64,000 nt of DNA from Thermus composti (lineage in GTDB: Bacteria; Deinococcota; Deinococci; Deinococcales; Thermaceae): contig NZ_BMPJ01000005.1 of NCBI RefSeq assembly GCF_014647535.1, positions 31,606 through 95,605 of the forward strand, given 5' to 3'. The position numbers were made by a program, and so were the translations under genes. A model generated the notes under the pieces. It was not told the origin of the DNA. It ran no database searches and was given only the letters and a program-made list of their open reading frames with translations. Of the stretch, positions 18,971 through 31,133 are shown piece after piece; position 1 is the first letter of the stretch, and each line of letters begins with the position of its first letter.

Positions 18971-20473
18971 ATGGAGCTTCCCCGCGCTTTTGGCCTCCTC
19001 CTCCACCCCACGAGCCTCCCCGGCCCCTACGGCGTCGGTGTCCTGGGCCAGGAGGCCCGGGACTTCCTCCGTTTCCTGCGGGAGGCGGGGGGGCGGTACT
19101 GGCAGGTCCTGCCCTTAGGCCCCACGGGCTACGGCGACTCCCCCTACCAGTCCTTTAGCGCCTTCGCCGGAAACCCCTACCTCATAGACCTGAGGCCCCT
19201 TGCGGAGCGGGGCTATTTGCGCCTGGAAGACCCTGGCTTTCCAGAGGGCCGGGTGGACTACGGCCTCCTTTACGCCTGGAAGTGGCCCGCCCTGAGGGAG
19301 GCCTTCCGGGGCTTTAAGGAGAAGGCCACCCAGGAGGAACGGGAAGATTTCGCCCGCTTCCAGGAAAGGGAGGCCTCTTGGCTTGAGGACTACGCCCTCT
19401 TCATGGCCCTGAAGGCCCACCACGGGGGGCTTCCCTGGAACCGGTGGCCCCTTCCCCTGAGAAAGCGGGAAGAGAAGGCCCTGAGGGAGGCGAAAAGCGC
19501 CTTGGCCGAGGAGGTGGCCTTCCACGCCTTCACCCAGTGGCTCTTCTTCCGCCAGTGGGGGGCCTTGAAGGCCGAGGCCGAGGCCTTGGGCATCCGGATC
19601 ATCGGGGACATGCCCATCTTCGTGGCCGAGGACTCCGCCGAGGTCTGGGCCCACCCCGAGTGGTTTCACCTGGACGAGGAGGGCCGCCCCACGGTGGTGG
19701 CGGGGGTGCCCCCCGACTACTTCTCGGAGACGGGGCAGCGCTGGGGGAACCCCCTCTACCGCTGGGACGTTTTGGAGCGGGAGGGCTTTTCCTTCTGGAT
19801 CCGCCGCCTGGAGAAGGCCCTGGAGCTTTTCCACCTGGTGCGCATAGACCACTTCCGGGGCTTTGAGGCCTACTGGGAGATCCCCGCAAGCTGCCCCACG
19901 GCGGTGGAGGGGCGCTGGGTCAAGGCCCCGGGGGAGAAGCTCTTCCAGAAGATCCAGGAGACCTTCGGCGAGGTGCCCATTTTGGCCGAGGACCTGGGGG
20001 TGATCACCCCCGAGGTGGAGGCCTTGCGGGACCGGTTCGGCCTTCCCGGGATGAAGGTCCTGCAGTTCGCCTTTGACGACGGGATGGAAAACCCCTTCCT
20101 CCCCCACAACTACCCCGCCCACGGCCGGGTGGTGGTCTACACCGGCACCCACGACAACGACACCACCTTGGGCTGGTACCGCACCGCCACGCCCCACGAG
20201 AGGGCCTTCATGGCCCAATACCTGGCGGACTGGGGGATCGCCTTCCGGGAAGAAGAGGAGGTGCCCTGGGCCCTGATGCACCTGGGGATGAAGTCCGTGG
20301 CCCGGCTTGCCGTCTACCCGGTGCAGGACGTTCTGGCCTTGGGAAGCGAGGCCCGGATGAACTACCCGGGAAGGCCCTCGGGGAACTGGGCCTGGCGGCT
20401 TAGGCCCGGGGAGCTTAAGGAAGCGCACGGGGAAAGGCTTCTCGCCCTGGCCCAGGCCACCGGGCGGGCGTGA
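18971..20473 (+). CDS. malQ: 4-alpha-glucanotransferase (amylomaltase, GH77)
   Basis: This enzyme transfers alpha-1,4-glucan chains in maltodextrin metabolism and makes large cycloamyloses. The 500-residue sequence matches the well-studied Thermus amylomaltase nearly throughout. The catalytic residues are the nucleophile Asp293 in RIDHFRGFE, the acid/base Glu340 in ILAEDLGVI and Asp395 in GTHDNDTT; the enzyme begins MELPRAFGLLLHPTSLPGPYG. It stands alone with a leaderless promoter, ending in a bidirectional terminator shared with sucD. Confidence 0.98.
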   Translation: MELPRAFGLLLHPTSLPGPYGVGVLGQEARDFLRFLREAGGRYWQVLPLGPTGYGDSPYQSFSAFAGNPYLIDLRPLAERGYLRLEDPGFPEGRVDYGLLYAWKWPALREAFRGFKEKATQEEREDFARFQEREASWLEDYALFMALKAHHGGLPWNRWPLPLRKREEKALREAKSALAEEVAFHAFTQWLFFRQWGALKAEAEALGIRIIGDMPIFVAEDSAEVWAHPEWFHLDEEGRPTVVAGVPPDYFSETGQRWGNPLYRWDVLEREGFSFWIRRLEKALELFHLVRIDHFRGFEAYWEIPASCPTAVEGRWVKAPGEKLFQKIQETFGEVPILAEDLGVITPEVEALRDRFGLPGMKVLQFAFDDGMENPFLPHNYPAHGRVVVYTGTHDNDTTLGWYRTATPHERAFMAQYLADWGIAFREEEEVPWALMHLGMKSVARLAVYPVQDVLALGSEARMNYPGRPSGNWAWRLRPGELKEAHGERLLALAQATGRA

Positions 20474-20476
20474 GAA

Positions 20477-20497
20477 AGCCCCCCCTAAGGGGGGGCT
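20477..20497. terminator. Bidirectional terminator between malQ and sucD
   Basis: AGCCCCCCC-TAA-GGGGGGGCT gives a 9-bp stem with a 3-base loop immediately after the malQ stop. A short T-rich stretch lies downstream (GGGGTTTTTCC). The facing sucD gene ends at 20520, so the hairpin can serve both transcripts. Confidence 0.7.
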
Positions 20498-20519
20498 AGA
20501 CCGCTTTGGGGTTTTTCCT

Positions 20520-21386
20520 TTAGCCTAGGGCCTTCTTCACCAGCTCCACGATCTCGTCAATGGTGTCGGCCACGGGGACGCCCGCCTCGGCGAAGGCCTT
20601 TAGCTTGGACTCCGGGGTCCCCACGTTCCCCATGATGATGGCCCCGGCGTGGCCCATGCGCTTACCCTTGGGGGCGGAGCGCCCCCCGATGAAGCCCACC
20701 ACGGGCTTTTTCATGTTCTCCTTGATCCAGGCCGCCGCCTCCTCCTCGTCGGAACCCCCGATCTCGCCGATGAGGACCACCGCCTCGGTCTCGGGGTCCT
20801 CGTTGAAGAGGGGGAGGAGGTCCTTGAAGGTGGTGCCGATGACGGGGTCGCCCCCGATCCCCACGGTGGTGGTGGTGCCGATCCCCGCCTGGGAAAGGGC
20901 CGCCGCCGCCTCGTAGGTGAGGGTGCCGGAGCGGCTGATGATCCCCACCTTCCCCCGCTTGAACACGTGGCCGGGCATGATGCCGATCTTGGTCTCCTCG
21001 GCGCTGATGATCCCCGGGCAGTTCCCCCCGATGAGGCGGCTTCCCAAGGTCTTGATCTCCTCCACCGCCTTCACCATGTCCAGGGTGGGGATGCCCTCGG
21101 TGATGAGGACGATGAGGGGCACGCCGGCGTGGGCCGCCTCGAGGGCGGCGTCCGCCGCCATGGGAGCGGGGACGAAGATGATGGAGGCGTCTACCTCGTG
21201 GTTCGCCACCGCCTCCTTCACCGTGTCGTAGACGGGAACCCCTAGAACCTCCATTCCCCCCTTACCGGGGGTGACCCCGGCCACGATCTTGGTGCCGTAG
21301 TCCAGCATCTGCTTGGTGTGGAACTGCCCCTCCCGGCCGGTGATCCCCTGGACCAGGACGCGGGTTTCGCGGTTCACCAGGATCAC
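20520..21386 (-). CDS. sucD: Succinyl-CoA synthetase alpha subunit
   Basis: TCA-cycle enzyme interconverting succinyl-CoA and succinate with substrate-level phosphorylation. The phosphohistidine is H246 in [10 protein letters not shown], the same number as in E. coli. [16 protein letters not shown] at the N-terminus binds CoA, and GGNCPGIIS and SRSGTLTYE are also conserved. The 288 residues are standard. It overlaps the end of sucC by 4 bases (ATGA), so the two subunits are translationally coupled. Confidence 0.98.
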   Translation of the reverse strand: MILVNRETRVLVQGITGREGQFHTKQMLDYGTKIVAGVTPGKGGMEVLGVPVYDTVKEAVANHEVDASIIFVPAPMAADAALEAAHAGVPLIVLITEGIPTLDMVKAVEEIKTLGSRLIGGNCPGIISAEETKIGIMPGHVFKRGKVGIISRSGTLTYEAAAALSQAGIGTTTTVGIGGDPVIGTTFKDLLPLFNEDPETEAVVLIGEIGGSDEEEAAAWIKENMKKPVVGFIGGRSAPKGKRMGHAGAIIMGNVGTPESKLKAFAEAGVPVADTIDEIVELVKKALG

Positions 21387-22519
21387 GCCGCACCTCCCAC
21401 CATGGCCACGATGGCCTTGGCCGCCTCAATGGACGTGGGGTACATGTAGATGGGCTTCCCCTCCAAGAGCTTCTTGGCCTCCTCCTCGGCGGTGCCCGCC
21501 ACCCGCATGACCACGGGCTTGGTGAGGAGCCCTTCCTCCAGGGCCCGGATCACCCCCTTGGCCACCTCGTCCGCCCGGGTGATGCCGCCGAAGATGTTGA
21601 TGAAGACCCCCTTGACGTCGGGGTCCTTGAGGACCACCTTGAGGGCGTTGTAGACCACGTCCGCCTTGGCCCCGCCCCCGATGTCCAGGAAGTTGGCGGG
21701 CCTTCCCCCCACCCGGTTCACCAGGTCCAGGGTGTACATGACAAGCCCCGCCCCGTTGCCGATGATGCCGATGTTGCCGTCCAGCTTCACGTAGGCGAAG
21801 CCGTAGTTGCTGGCCTCCACCTCCAGGGGGTGCTCCGCCTCCACCTCCCTGAGCTCCGCCAGGTCGGGGTGGCGGAAGAGGGCGTTGTCGTCCAGGACGA
21901 TCTTGGCGTCGGCGGCCACGATCTGGCCGTCGGTGGTGACCACCAGGGGGTTGATCTCGGCGATGGAGGCGTCCACCCCCTCGTAGGCCCGGTAGAGGGC
22001 CACCAGGACCTGGGCCAGCTTGTTGAGGTTGCCCTCAAGCCCCGCCCGCTTCACCATCTCCCGGGCCTCAAAGGGGCGGAAGCCCTTGTGGGGGTCAATC
22101 CAGAACTTGTGGATGGCCTCCGGGTTCCTGGCGGCCACCTCCTCAATGTCCACGCCCCCCTCCTTGGAGAGCATGAGGACCACCCGCTTCTTGGCGCGGT
22201 CCAGGATGAGGCCGGCGTAGTACTCCTTGGCGATGTCCACCGCCTCGGCCACCAGGACCTTCTTCACCGTGAGGCCCTTGATGTTCATGCCCAGGATGGC
22301 CCGGGCCTTCTCGTAGGCCTCCTCGGGGGTGTCGGCGAGCTTAACCCCGCCTGCCTTGCCTCTCCCCCCCACGTGCACCTGGGCTTTGATCACCACCCGC
22401 TTGCCGAACTCCTGGGCGATCCTTTTGGCCTCTTCCGGGGTGTAGGCCACCTTGCCGGGCGGCACCGGCACCCCGTAGCGGGCCAGGATCTCCTTGGCCT
22501 GATACTCGTGCAGGTTCAA
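21383..22519 (-). CDS. sucC: Succinyl-CoA synthetase beta subunit
   Basis: The ATP-grasp beta subunit. I place the start at a TTG (22519), giving (M)[21 protein letters not shown], the universally conserved N-terminus, with GGGAGGTG just upstream. The longer open frame to 22957 is antisense to bps[18 protein letters not shown] and [15 protein letters not shown] are present. The 378 residues fit the family. The promoter has a perfect TATAAT 38 bases upstream that overlaps the divergent bpsA promoter. Confidence 0.97.
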   Translation of the reverse strand: MNLHEYQAKEILARYGVPVPPGKVAYTPEEAKRIAQEFGKRVVIKAQVHVGGRGKAGGVKLADTPEEAYEKARAILGMNIKGLTVKKVLVAEAVDIAKEYYAGLILDRAKKRVVLMLSKEGGVDIEEVAARNPEAIHKFWIDPHKGFRPFEAREMVKRAGLEGNLNKLAQVLVALYRAYEGVDASIAEINPLVVTTDGQIVAADAKIVLDDNALFRHPDLAELREVEAEHPLEVEASNYGFAYVKLDGNIGIIGNGAGLVMYTLDLVNRVGGRPANFLDIGGGAKADVVYNALKVVLKDPDVKGVFINIFGGITRADEVAKGVIRALEEGLLTKPVVMRVAGTAEEEAKKLLEGKPIYMYPTSIEAAKAIVAMVGGAA

Positions 22520-22556
22520 GCTCCACCTCCCTTGCCGGAGGGCACCGGCCAAGGGC

Positions 22557-22566
22557 ATTATATAGT
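22557..22566. promoter_or_regulatory. Overlapping divergent -10 boxes of sucC and bpsA
   Basis: ATTATATAGT contains TATAAT on the minus strand (22562-22557, for sucCD, leader about 30 bases) and TATAGT on the plus strand (22561-22566, for bpsA, leader about 25 bases). The two hexamers share two bases, so polymerase cannot occupy both. Neither direction has a good TTGACA. Confidence 0.65.
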
Positions 22567-22595
22567 CCTTGGGCCTTGGCCCTGGAGGTGAGAGC

Positions 22596-23633
22596 GTGTG
22601 GGAGGATCTGGTCCAAACTCTGCAGGAGACCACAGGACTTCCCGTAAGCCGGCGGGACGTGGAAAGGGCTTTGGGCGCCCTTAAGGCCACGGAGGACCTT
22701 TGGGAGAACATCCGCCTAAGCCGGGTGCCCTTGCGGGTTTTGGTGGAGCTTTGGCGGGTTCTCCAGGAAAAGGGGCTTTTGCGGGTGGAGGAAGGCCTCG
22801 CCCTCACCGAGGCGGGCCGGGCCCTGGCCCAGGAAGCGCCCCTCCCTGGGGAGGCCTTCTGCCCCGCCTGCGAAGGGCGGGGGGTTTTGGGGGCGAGGCT
22901 TCCCGGGAGGGCCCGGGAGCGCTTCCTGGCCTGGACCCAGAGGCGCCCCCCCGCCATCCAGGACTACGATCAGGGCTACGTGACCCCGGAGTCCACCCTG
23001 GCCCGGGTGGCCTTGGCCTGGGCCTGGGGCGACCTCGAGGCCAAGGAAATCCTGGTCCTGGGGGACGACGACCTCACGGGCCTCGCCGCCGCCCTCACGG
23101 GGCTTCCCAAGCGGGTGGTGGTCCTGGACGCCGATCCCAGGATCGTCCGCTTCCTGGAGGAGGCGGCCCGGGCAGAGGGGCTTCCCCTCGAGGCCCACGT
23201 CCACGACCTGCGGGAGCCTCTGCCCGAAACCTGGGTCCACGCCTTCCATACCTTCTTCACCGACCCGGTGGAAGGGCCTTTAGGCCTGCAGGCCTTCGTG
23301 GGCCGCGGGCTTTTGGCCCTTAAGGGAGAGGGGTGCGCCGGGTACGTGGGCCTCACCCACGTGGAGGCGAGCCTCGCCAAGTGGGCCCAGTTCCAGCGCT
23401 TCCTCTTGGAGAACCAGGCGGTGATCACCGAGCTTCGGGACGGCTTCCATCTCTACGAGAACTGGGACTACATCCCCAGCATGCGGGCCTGGCCCTGGCT
23501 TCCCGTGAAGCGCCTTCCGGAGAAGCCCTGGTACACCTCCGCCCTCATCCGCTTAGAGCTTCTGGGAACGCCCAGCCTTCCCAACGAGCCCATCCAAGGG
23601 GACCTCCAGGACGAGGAGGCCACCACCTACTGA
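22596..23633 (+). CDS. bpsA: N4-bis(aminopropyl)spermidine synthase (branched-chain polyamine synthase)
   Basis: It transfers aminopropyl groups from decarboxylated SAM to the internal nitrogen of spermidine, giving the quaternary branched polyamines that thermophiles such as Thermus and Thermococcus accumulate. An N-terminal winged-helix region is followed by a CPACEGRG zinc-like element and a SAM-binding fold with [11 protein letters not shown] (acidic substrate-binding motif) and [10 protein letters not shown]. The flexible acidic tail [11 protein letters not shown] is typical of the former DUF43 family. GTG start with GGAGGTGA six bases upstream; 345 residues. It ends 7 bases into the convergent PIN gene. 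Confidence 0.9.
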   Translation: MWEDLVQTLQETTGLPVSRRDVERALGALKATEDLWENIRLSRVPLRVLVELWRVLQEKGLLRVEEGLALTEAGRALAQEAPLPGEAFCPACEGRGVLGARLPGRARERFLAWTQRRPPAIQDYDQGYVTPESTLARVALAWAWGDLEAKEILVLGDDDLTGLAAALTGLPKRVVVLDADPRIVRFLEEAARAEGLPLEAHVHDLREPLPETWVHAFHTFFTDPVEGPLGLQAFVGRGLLALKGEGCAGYVGLTHVEASLAKWAQFQRFLLENQAVITELRDGFHLYENWDYIPSMRAWPWLPVKRLPEKPWYTSALIRLELLGTPSLPNEPIQGDLQDEEATTY

Positions 23634-24634
23634 TCCTCGGCGGGGCGGGCGAAGAAGAGGCGGCCCACCTGGGTCTGGATGGCCTGGGTGACCACCACCT
23701 GGATCTCCTGCCCCCGGTAGTGGATCCCCCCGTCCACCACCACCATGGAGCCGTCCTCCAGGTAGCCCACCCCCTGGTGGGGCTCCTTCCCCTCCTTGAG
23801 GATGAGGAGCCTTAAGGTATCCCCCACCTGGAGCTGGGGCCTTAGGGCCTGGGCCAGGGTCTGGACGGAAAGGGCCTTCACCCCGTAGATCCGCGCCATC
23901 TGCAAGAGGGCGTGGTCGTTGGTGACCAAGGCCGCCCCCAGCTCCCGGGCCAGAAAGAGGAGTTTCTCGTCCACCCCATCCCCCTTGGGGGTCTCCTCCA
24001 GAACCTCCAGGGGGAGGTGCGCTTTGAGCTTCTCCAGGGCCTCGAGGCCCCGCCTCCCCTTGGCCCGCCTGAGGGGGTCTTGGCTGTCGGCGAAGTGCTG
24101 GAGTTCCTTCAGGACGAAGTGGGGCACGTAAAGGGGGCCTTCCAGGAACCCCGTGGCCGCCACCTCGGCGAGCCTGCCGTCCACCAGGACGCTGGTGTCC
24201 AGGACCTTGCCCCCTTGGGGCCTGGGCCTTGGGGGGCTTAAGCGGAGGTAGTCCCTATAGCCCAGGGCCAGGTAGCTGAAAAAGCCCACCAAAAGAAGGG
24301 CTAGGAGGAGGCTATGGTAGGGGGAGAAGCCCGGGACCTGGGAAAGGAGGGTGGTGAGGAGGACGGCCAAAAGGAGCCCCAACGTGGCCCCCAGGGTGAG
24401 GGCCACCGGGAGCTCGGGGGGGAGGCTTTGCAGGCGCTGGAGCCCTTTCCTGAGGGCGGCCTCGAGCCTTGGGGCCAGGAGGAGGCCCGTGAGGAAGCCC
24501 GCCAGGGTTAGGTAGAGGCGGTTTAGGGAGAGGAGGCCCGCAGCCCCCCCGAGGAGGCCGAGCTCCTCCAGGCCCACCGCCAGCTGGTAGCCCAGGAGGG
24601 CGAAGAGGAGTTGGAGAAAAAACCCGAGGTTCAT
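23627..24634 (-). CDS. Membrane-anchored PIN-TRAM domain RNase (YacL family)
   Basis: Four hydrophobic helices in residues 1-130 are followed by a PIN nuclease domain ([15 protein letters not shown], with acidic residues at ELQHFAD, GDGVDEK and TNDHALLQ) and a C-terminal TRAM-like RNA-binding barrel ([22 protein letters not shown]). This is the YacL architecture. The gene starts 4 bases inside radA, and clpC lies before that: the same clpC-radA-yacL order occurs in Bacillus. Function of YacL proteins is poorly defined; membrane-associated RNA cleavage is likely. Confidence 0.88.
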   Translation of the reverse strand: MNLGFFLQLLFALLGYQLAVGLEELGLLGGAAGLLSLNRLYLTLAGFLTGLLLAPRLEAALRKGLQRLQSLPPELPVALTLGATLGLLLAVLLTTLLSQVPGFSPYHSLLLALLLVGFFSYLALGYRDYLRLSPPRPRPQGGKVLDTSVLVDGRLAEVAATGFLEGPLYVPHFVLKELQHFADSQDPLRRAKGRRGLEALEKLKAHLPLEVLEETPKGDGVDEKLLFLARELGAALVTNDHALLQMARIYGVKALSVQTLAQALRPQLQVGDTLRLLILKEGKEPHQGVGYLEDGSMVVVDGGIHYRGQEIQVVVTQAIQTQVGRLFFARPAEDQ

Positions 24635-25878
24635 TCCAGGTATTGGGCGATGGCCTCCTTCAGCCCCTTGAGGTTGCCGGGGTGGAGGATACGGGAAAAC
24701 CCCGCCCGCTCCCCCTCCCTAAGCCGCCTTTCCAGGCCCATGACGCTCCGCACCTCCCCTAGAAGCCCCACCTCGCCCACCACCGCCAGGTCCTGGGGAA
24801 GGGGCCTGCCCACCACCGCAGAGTACACCGCCAGGGCCACGGCCAGGTCCAGCCCGGGGTCTTGCACCTTGAGCCCGCCCGCCAGGTTGACGTAGATGTC
24901 CAGGTTGCCCAGGGGAAGCCCAAGCCGCCTTTCCAGGACCGCCAGCACCATGTCCACCCGCCTTCCGTCCAGGCCCTGGACCACCCGCCTGGGGGCGGGG
25001 AAGGGGGTCTTGGCCGCCAGGGCTTGCACCTCCAGGGCCAAGGCCCGCTCCCCCGCAAGGGCCAAGGCGACGGCGCTTCCCGGCACCCCTAAGGGCCTTT
25101 CCTGGAGGAAGGCCTCCGAGGGATTCCCCACCTCCAGAAGGCCCGCCTCCTCCATGCGGAAAACCCCCAGCTCTCCCACGGGGCCGAAGCGGTTCTTGGC
25201 GCTCCTCAAGACCCGGTAGACCCCGGCGGTCTCCAGGTAGAGGGTGGCGTCCACGGCGTGCTCCACGCTTTTGGGCCCCGCCACGATCCCTTCCTTGGTC
25301 ACGTGGCCCACCAGGACCGTGGCCACGCCCCTTTCCTTGGCGAAGCGCACCAGGGCCTGGGTGGCCTCCCGCACCGCCACCAGGCTTCCCGGGGTGGCCT
25401 TGGCCTCGAGGGTCTGCACCGAGTCCACGAAGAGGACCTCGGGGGGATCCTTCTGGAGGAGGGCCAGGAGGGCCTCGAGGCGGGTCTCCCGCAGGAGGAG
25501 GAGTTCCTTTAGGCCCAGCCGCTTGGCCCTAAGCTTGATCTGGGCGGGGGACTCCTCCCCGGCCACGTAGTAGACCCTTTGGGGCATTCGCTTGGCCATC
25601 TCCAGGAGGAGGGTGCTCTTGCCCACCCCGGGCTCCCCCCCGAGGAGGACCACCTCCCCGGGGACGAACCCGCCCCCCAAGACCCGGTCCACCTCGCCAA
25701 GCCCCGAGGAAAACCGCCTCTCCTCCCCCTCCCGCACCTGGGAGAGGCGGAGGAGAGGGGGAAGCTCTTCCGCTTCCTTTACCTCTTGGAAGCTTCCCCA
25801 GGCCCCGCAGGAAGGGCAGCGCCCCAAGGGCTTAGGGGTGCGGTAGCCGCACGCCGCGCAGACATGGGCGCCCCTCAT
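24631..25878 (-). CDS. radA: DNA repair protein RadA (Sms), branch-migration ATPase
   Basis: N-terminal C4 zinc finger ([19 protein letters not shown]), Walker [11 protein letters not shown], the RadA-specific KNRFG motif ([10 protein letters not shown]), and a C-terminal Lon-protease-like domain without the catalytic Ser-Lys pair ([17 protein letters not shown]). RadA extends D-loops during recombination. The ATG directly follows the clpC stop codon (TAG-ATG), with no gap, so it depends on clpC translation. 415 residues, a little shorter than the E. coli form. Confidence 0.96.
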   Translation of the reverse strand: MRGAHVCAACGYRTPKPLGRCPSCGAWGSFQEVKEAEELPPLLRLSQVREGEERRFSSGLGEVDRVLGGGFVPGEVVLLGGEPGVGKSTLLLEMAKRMPQRVYYVAGEESPAQIKLRAKRLGLKELLLLRETRLEALLALLQKDPPEVLFVDSVQTLEAKATPGSLVAVREATQALVRFAKERGVATVLVGHVTKEGIVAGPKSVEHAVDATLYLETAGVYRVLRSAKNRFGPVGELGVFRMEEAGLLEVGNPSEAFLQERPLGVPGSAVALALAGERALALEVQALAAKTPFPAPRRVVQGLDGRRVDMVLAVLERRLGLPLGNLDIYVNLAGGLKVQDPGLDLAVALAVYSAVVGRPLPQDLAVVGEVGLLGEVRSVMGLERRLREGERAGFSRILHPGNLKGLKEAIAQYLE

Positions 25879-28083
25879 CTAGACCAAGAACTCCTCCACC
25901 TCGTGGAAGGCGATCCGGCCTTCCTGCACGGTGATATGGAGGCTGCCTGCGGGCTTCCGCAGGAGGAACAGGGAGAGAGGGTCCTCAATCTGCTCCCGGA
26001 TCACCCCCCTGAGGGCCCGGGCGCTCCCCGTTTTGGGGGCCTGGGCCACCAGGTACCGGGCCACCTCGGGGGCGAAGTGGACCTCGATGTCCCGGCTCTT
26101 GAGCTCCTTTTGGATGTCCTGGAGCATGAGCTCCGCCACCCGCACCAGCTCCTCCTCCGTGAGGGGCCGGAAGCGGATCACCTCGTCCAGCCGATCCAAA
26201 AACTCGGGGGTGAAGAGGGCCTTCAGGGGGGACTCGGTGTCCACCTCCTTGGTGGTGAAGCCGATGGCCGGGCCCACGTTGTAGCCGGTGTTGGAGGTCA
26301 TGATGAGGATCACCCGGCGGAAGTCCACGGTGCGCCCCATCCCGTCCGTGAGGCGGCCCTCGTCCAGGACCTGGAGGAAGGTGTTGTAGATGTCGGGGTG
26401 GGCCTTCTCTATCTCGTCCAGGAGGACCACGCTGAAGGGCTGGCGGCGCACGGCCTCGGTGAGGCGCCCCCCTTGCTCGTAGCCCACGTAGCCCGGCGGG
26501 GCCCCGATGAGCTTGGAGATGGAGTGGGGCTCCTGGAACTCGGACATGTCAAAGCGGATGAGGGCCCTTTCCGAGCCGAAGAGAACCTCGGCCAGGGCCT
26601 TGGCGAGCTGGGTCTTGCCCACGCCGCTTTGCCCCACGAAGAGGAAGCTGGCCGCCACCCGGGTCCTCCCCCCAAGGCCCACCCGGGCCCTTCTTAGGGC
26701 GCTTGCCAGGGCGCGGATGGCCTCCTCCTGGCCCACCACCCTCTTGCTGAGTTCCTCCTCCAGGCGCATGAGCTTCTCGTCGTCCTTGTCGTCCACGTAG
26801 ACCCCGCCCCAGGAGTCCACCACCGCCTCCACGTCCTCCCGGGTGACGATGGGGGTGCCGTCCTCTTCCTCCGCCACGGGGAGGCCCAAGGAGGCGTTGA
26901 GGCGCACCCTCGAGGCCGCTTCGTCAATGAGGTCAATGGCCTTGTCGGGGAAGTTGCGCCCGGGAAGCGAGCGGATCCCGATCTTGACGGCGAGCTCCAG
27001 GATCTCGTCAGGGATGATGACCCCGTGGTGGGCCTCGTAGCGGGGACGGAGGCCCTTGAGGATCTCCAGGGTCTCCTCGGGGGAGGGCTCGAGGACGATG
27101 ACGGGTTGGAAACGCCGCTCCAGGGCGGGGTCCTTTTCTATGTAGCGGTGGTACTCCCCGGTGGTGGTGGCCCCGATCACCTGGATCTCCCCCCGGGCCA
27201 GGGCGGGCTTGAGGATGTTGGCGGCGTCCAGGGTGCCCTCGGCCCCGCCCGCCCCGATCAGGGTGTGGAGCTCGTCAATGAAGGCGATGACCTTGGCGTT
27301 TTTAAGCTCCTCAATGATCTGGCGCAGGCGCTCCTCAAACTCCCCCCGGTACTTGGTCCCCGCCACCACGGCGGCCAGGTCAATGGCCACCACCCGGGCC
27401 CCCTTGAGGATGGGGGGGACCCGGCCTTCCACGATGGCCTGGGCCAGCCCCTCCACGATGGCGGTCTTGCCCACCCCGGGGTCCCCGATGAGCACGGGGT
27501 TGTTCTTGGTGCGCCGGGCCAGGATCTGGATCACCCGGTTGATCTCCTCCTGGCGGCCGATCACCGGGTCCAGCTTCCCCTCCCGGGCCTCCTTGGTGAG
27601 GTCACGGCCGTACTCGTCCAGGAAGGGGGTGTTCACGGGCTTCTCCCGCTCCCGGCCCTCCGCCATGGCCAGGATGCGCCAGCGGATGGCGTCCACGTCC
27701 TTGGCGAAGTGGCTCAGGATGCGGTAGGCGATCCCGTCCCCCTCCCGGATGATGCCCAGGAGGATGTGCTCCGTGCCGATGACTGAGGCCCCCATGTTGC
27801 GGGCCTCGGCGCTGGCCAGTTCCATCACCCGCCTCGCCCGCGGGGTGATGGCGGGAGGCTCCCCGGTGCGGCTCCCCTCCCCCCGGCCCACCAGCTCCTC
27901 CACCATGCGGCGCATGGCCTCGAGGCTCGCCCCGTACTCCTGGAGGATCCGGGCCGCCGTCCCCCCCTCCCGCATGAGGCCCAGGAGGAGGTGCTCGGGG
28001 CCGATCATGGAGTGGCCTAAGCGGCTACCCTCCTCCCTGGCGTAGTGGAAAACCAGCCTGGCGCGGTCGTCGTACCTGTTCAT
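25879..28083 (-). CDS. clpC: ClpA/ClpC-type AAA+ unfoldase subunit of Clp protease
   Basis: It carries two Clp_N repeats (residues 1-140), D1 with GDPGVGKT, and D2 with GQSGVGKT. There is no ClpB-type coiled-coil between D1 and D2, only a short linker rich in acidic and lysine residues, and no obvious UVR motif. AIGFTT in D2 looks like the IGF/IGL loop that docks on ClpP, so a protease role is likely. I start at ATG 28083 ([15 protein letters not shown]) with AGGAGAG upstream; the longer frame adds 12 atypical residues. TAGAAT at 28106-28101 is the probable -10. The gene heads the clpC-radA-yacL operon. Confidence 0.93.
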   Translation of the reverse strand: MNRYDDRARLVFHYAREEGSRLGHSMIGPEHLLLGLMREGGTAARILQEYGASLEAMRRMVEELVGRGEGSRTGEPPAITPRARRVMELASAEARNMGASVIGTEHILLGIIREGDGIAYRILSHFAKDVDAIRWRILAMAEGREREKPVNTPFLDEYGRDLTKEAREGKLDPVIGRQEEINRVIQILARRTKNNPVLIGDPGVGKTAIVEGLAQAIVEGRVPPILKGARVVAIDLAAVVAGTKYRGEFEERLRQIIEELKNAKVIAFIDELHTLIGAGGAEGTLDAANILKPALARGEIQVIGATTTGEYHRYIEKDPALERRFQPVIVLEPSPEETLEILKGLRPRYEAHHGVIIPDEILELAVKIGIRSLPGRNFPDKAIDLIDEAASRVRLNASLGLPVAEEEDGTPIVTREDVEAVVDSWGGVYVDDKDDEKLMRLEEELSKRVVGQEEAIRALASALRRARVGLGGRTRVAASFLFVGQSGVGKTQLAKALAEVLFGSERALIRFDMSEFQEPHSISKLIGAPPGYVGYEQGGRLTEAVRRQPFSVVLLDEIEKAHPDIYNTFLQVLDEGRLTDGMGRTVDFRRVILIMTSNTGYNVGPAIGFTTKEVDTESPLKALFTPEFLDRLDEVIRFRPLTEEELVRVAELMLQDIQKELKSRDIEVHFAPEVARYLVAQAPKTGSARALRGVIREQIEDPLSLFLLRKPAGSLHITVQEGRIAFHEVEEFLV

Positions 28084-28164
28084 GCTCTCCTCTACCTCGT
28101 ATTCTAGCCTAAGGCCCACCCCCCGAGGGGTTTGCGCCCCGGCTCACCTTGGCCCTTCCCCTGA

Positions 28165-28205
28165 TAAGATGCCCAGTAATCGGGGCCTTCGGGCCCCAGG
28201 GAGGG
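28165..28205 (+). promoter_or_regulatory. glyS -10 box and UUCG leader hairpin
   Basis: TAAGAT (28165-28170) is a probable -10. The short leader contains GGGGCC-TTCG-GGCCCC (28182-28197), a perfect 6-bp stem closed by a UUCG tetraloop, immediately before the SD AGGGAGGG (28198-28205). The hairpin is too small and too close for a T-box, and no T-box AGGGUGGNACCGCG is seen. It may set translation efficiency or protect the mRNA end. Confidence 0.55.
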
Positions 28206-28208
28206 ACG

Positions 28209-29729
<1,521 letters not shown>

Positions 29730-29734
29730 GCTAG

Positions 29735-29956
29735 AAGAACGATCCCTTTGAGGGGCCAGAAGTGGCGCAAAACCGGAAGCACTGGAAGGAGGTTCTGGTT
29801 TAGCTGGAGGCGCGCATAGAGGAGCACTGGCGGAAGATCCGAGAAGAAGCGAAACCCCAACCTAACTGGGGCGTCATAGCTCACTGGGAACGGGAGATCC
29901 GGGCATGGGAAAGAAGAAGGGAACGCATCTTACGGCGCCTAGGCAGGAGGTCCTAG
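29735..29956 (+). pseudogene. Interrupted small charged helical protein gene
   Basis: Directly after the glyS stop, one frame reads KNDPFEGPEVAQNRKHWKEV then LV, a TAG at 29801-29803, then LEARIEEHWRKIREEAKP through [20 protein letters not shown] to a stop at 29954-29956. The two halves look like one continuous helical protein with a CAG-to-TAG change. No ATG is available: a GTG at 29762 follows GAGGGG, and an ATA at 29816 follows GGAGG. I believe it is a nonsense-broken gene. The end overlaps the next small gene by about 50 bases, a layout seen in two-gene toxin-antitoxin-like cassettes, but that role is only a guess. Confidence 0.55.
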
Positions 29957-30141
29957 GCATCCCCGAGCCGATCTGGCGGGAGCTTTGGGAAGAGGTGGAG
30001 CGGGCACGGGTACTTTACGAGGAGATGCGGGTGGCCCCTTCCCGCGAGCGGGAGCGAGAACTCTTCGGCGCTTTGACCCACCTGGTAGGCCACGTGAGCG
30101 CCATGTGGGAAGAGGCCGAGTTTTTGGAGGAGGACGCATGA
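29905..30141 (+). CDS. Small conserved-looking acidic helical protein of unknown function
   Basis: 78 residues: a basic N-terminus ([16 protein letters not shown]), then a long amphipathic, glutamate-rich helix region ending [13 protein letters not shown]. No catalytic motif or membrane segment. ATG with GGGAGA upstream. It begins inside the interrupted gene before it and its stop overlaps the asd start (ATGA), so it is probably translated as part of the operon with asd. With the broken gene it may have formed a two-protein unit. I do not recognise the family. Confidence 0.6.
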   Translation: MGKKKGTHLTAPRQEVLGIPEPIWRELWEEVERARVLYEEMRVAPSRERERELFGALTHLVGHVSAMWEEAEFLEEDA

Positions 30142-31133
30142 GGGTAGCCGTGGTGGGGGCCACGGGGGCCGTGGGGCAGGAGATTCTCAAGGTCCTCGAG
30201 GCCCGCAACTTCCCTCTAAGCGAGCTTAAGCTTTACGCCTCCCCCCGCTCCGCCGGGAAGCGGCTTTCCTTTAGGGGGGAGGAGATCCCCGTGGAGCCCC
30301 TTCCCGAAGGCCCTTTGCCCGTGGACCTGGTTCTGGCGAGCGCCGGGGGGGCGCTTTCCAAGGCCCTGGCTCCTGTTTGGGCGGAAGGGGGGGCTTTGGT
30401 GGTGGACAACTCCAGCGCCTGGCGCTACGAGCCCTGGGTGCCCTTGGTGGTCCCCGAGGTGAACCGGGAGAAGATCTTCACCCACCGGGGCATCATCGCC
30501 AACCCCAACTGCACCACGGCCATCCTGGCCATGGCCCTTTGGCCCTTGCACCGGGCCTTCGGGGTCAAGAGGGTCATCGTGGCCACCTACCAGGCGGCCT
30601 CCGGGGCCGGGGCCAGGGCCATGGAGGAGCTCCTCACCGAGACCCACCGCTTCCTCCACGGGGAGACCCCTAAGGCCGAGGCCTTCGCCCACCCCCTGCC
30701 CTTCAACGTCATCCCCCATATAGACGCCTTCCAGGAAAACGGCTACACCCGCGAGGAGATGAAGGTGGTCTGGGAGACCCACAAGATCTTCGGGGATGAC
30801 TCCATCCGGATCAGCGCCACGGCGGTACGGGTCCCCACCCTGAGGGCCCACGCCGAGGCGGTGAGCGTGGAGTTCGCCCGCCCCGTGACCCCCGAGGCGG
30901 CCCGGGAGGTCCTGAGGGAGGCCCCCGGGGTGGAGGTGGTGGACGAGCCCGAGGCCAAGCGCTACCCCATGCCCCTCACCGCAAGCGGCAAGTGGGACGT
31001 GGAGGTGGGGAGGATCCGAAAAAGCCTCGCCTTTGAAAACGGCCTGGACTTCTTCGTGGTGGGGGACCAGCTTTTGAAGGGGGCGGCCCTAAACGCCGTG
31101 CAGATCGCCGAGGAGTGGCTTAAGGGCGCCTAA
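30138..31133 (+). CDS. asd: Aspartate-semialdehyde dehydrogenase
   Basis: It reduces aspartyl phosphate to aspartate semialdehyde, the branch point to lysine/diaminopimelate, threonine and methionine. The NADP-binding GATGAVGQE lies at 7-15, the catalytic cysteine at C125 in ANPNCTTA, and the catalytic histidine in the [16 protein letters not shown] segment. I set the ATG at 30138 with TTGGAGGAGG upstream; the open frame from 29985 is antisense-like filler. 331 residues. The tail overlaps the convergent tlyA by 14 bases. Confidence 0.96.
   Translation: MRVAVVGATGAVGQEILKVLEARNFPLSELKLYASPRSAGKRLSFRGEEIPVEPLPEGPLPVDLVLASAGGALSKALAPVWAEGGALVVDNSSAWRYEPWVPLVVPEVNREKIFTHRGIIANPNCTTAILAMALWPLHRAFGVKRVIVATYQAASGAGARAMEELLTETHRFLHGETPKAEAFAHPLPFNVIPHIDAFQENGYTREEMKVVWETHKIFGDDSIRISATAVRVPTLRAHAEAVSVEFARPVTPEAAREVLREAPGVEVVDEPEAKRYPMPLTASGKWDVEVGRIRKSLAFENGLDFFVVGDQLLKGAALNAVQIAEEWLKGA

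Noticed and set aside
22520..22957. Extension of the sucC frame upstream of the TTG
   Set aside because: Antisense to bpsA; the conserved sucC N-terminus begins at the TTG with a strong SD.
25879..28083. ClpB disaggregase
   Set aside because: The long coiled-coil M domain is missing and an IGF-like ClpP loop is present; ClpA/ClpC fits better.
28100..28208. T-box riboswitch before glyS
   Set aside because: The leader is about 35 bases and lacks the T-box motif and specifier loop; only a small UUCG hairpin is present.
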